From NCBI GenBank assembly GCA_965652545.1, contig CBFGWV010000310.1, positions 1 to 5,561 on the forward strand: DNA of 5,561 nt, given 5' to 3'. Both the position numbers and the translations under genes were made by a program. Below, in pieces: positions 5,498 to 5,561 of this stretch (the first letter of the stretch is position 1; each line of letters opens with the position of its first letter). Below the pieces are notes generated by a model. That model was not told the DNA's origin, did not search any database, and worked only from the letters and a program-made list of their open reading frames with translations. The DNA comes from CBFGWV01 sp965652545 (GTDB lineage Bacteria > Pseudomonadota > Gammaproteobacteria > Competibacterales > Competibacteraceae).

Positions 5498-5561
5498 GAT
5501 CCCAGGGGGTGGCCGCTCGCAGGTCCCAGCCAATCGGTTCGGAACCCAGCCGCCCAGCCGC

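Noticed and set aside
1..5561. CRISPR arrays, tRNA or rRNA genes, insertion sequences
   Set aside because: I saw no regularly spaced repeats, cloverleaf-like sequence, transposase-like protein or terminal inverted repeats with target duplication.

Overview
The window is GC-rich (estimated by eye at about 65%) and densely coded. It has the look of a proteobacterial chromosome, most likely a high-GC gammaproteobacterium; I cannot name a genus. The grounds are the OmpR-type two-component pair, a PspA/IM30 protein whose N-terminus resembles enterobacterial PspA, tight operons with 4-base start/stop overlaps, and small intergenic hairpins.

Layout. Bases 1-246 hold no complete gene; there is at most a short 3' gene remnant on the minus strand and some small inverted repeats. 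Bases 247-2960, minus strand, are a two-gene operon: an OmpR/PhoB-type response regulator (2247-2960) followed by a membrane sensor histidine kinase (247-2250, GTG start, 4-base overlap). Bases 2961-3135 are a divergent intergenic region carrying GTAAA-N6-GTAAA, an 11-bp-period direct repeat that resembles the CpxR box. Bases 3136-5430, plus strand, are a three-gene operon: a short PspA/IM30-like coiled-coil protein (3136-3666), a small polytopic membrane protein (3663-4214, 4-base overlap) and an exported protein with a von Willebrand factor A (vWA) domain (4240-5430). Bases 5431-5561 are non-coding and hold two adjacent perfect hairpins.

How the genes may work together (inference). A periplasm-facing kinase and its regulator sit back to back with an operon that combines a PspA-family membrane-remodelling or membrane-protecting protein, an integral membrane partner and a periplasmic metal-dependent adhesion-type (vWA) protein. 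This suggests an envelope-stress module: the kinase senses an envelope signal, the regulator acts at the shared intergenic region, and the PspA-membrane-vWA set is the output. None of the usual Psp partners (PspF, PspB, PspC) is in the window. The module is the best candidate here for a little-described system. Each component belongs to a recognisable family except the membrane protein.
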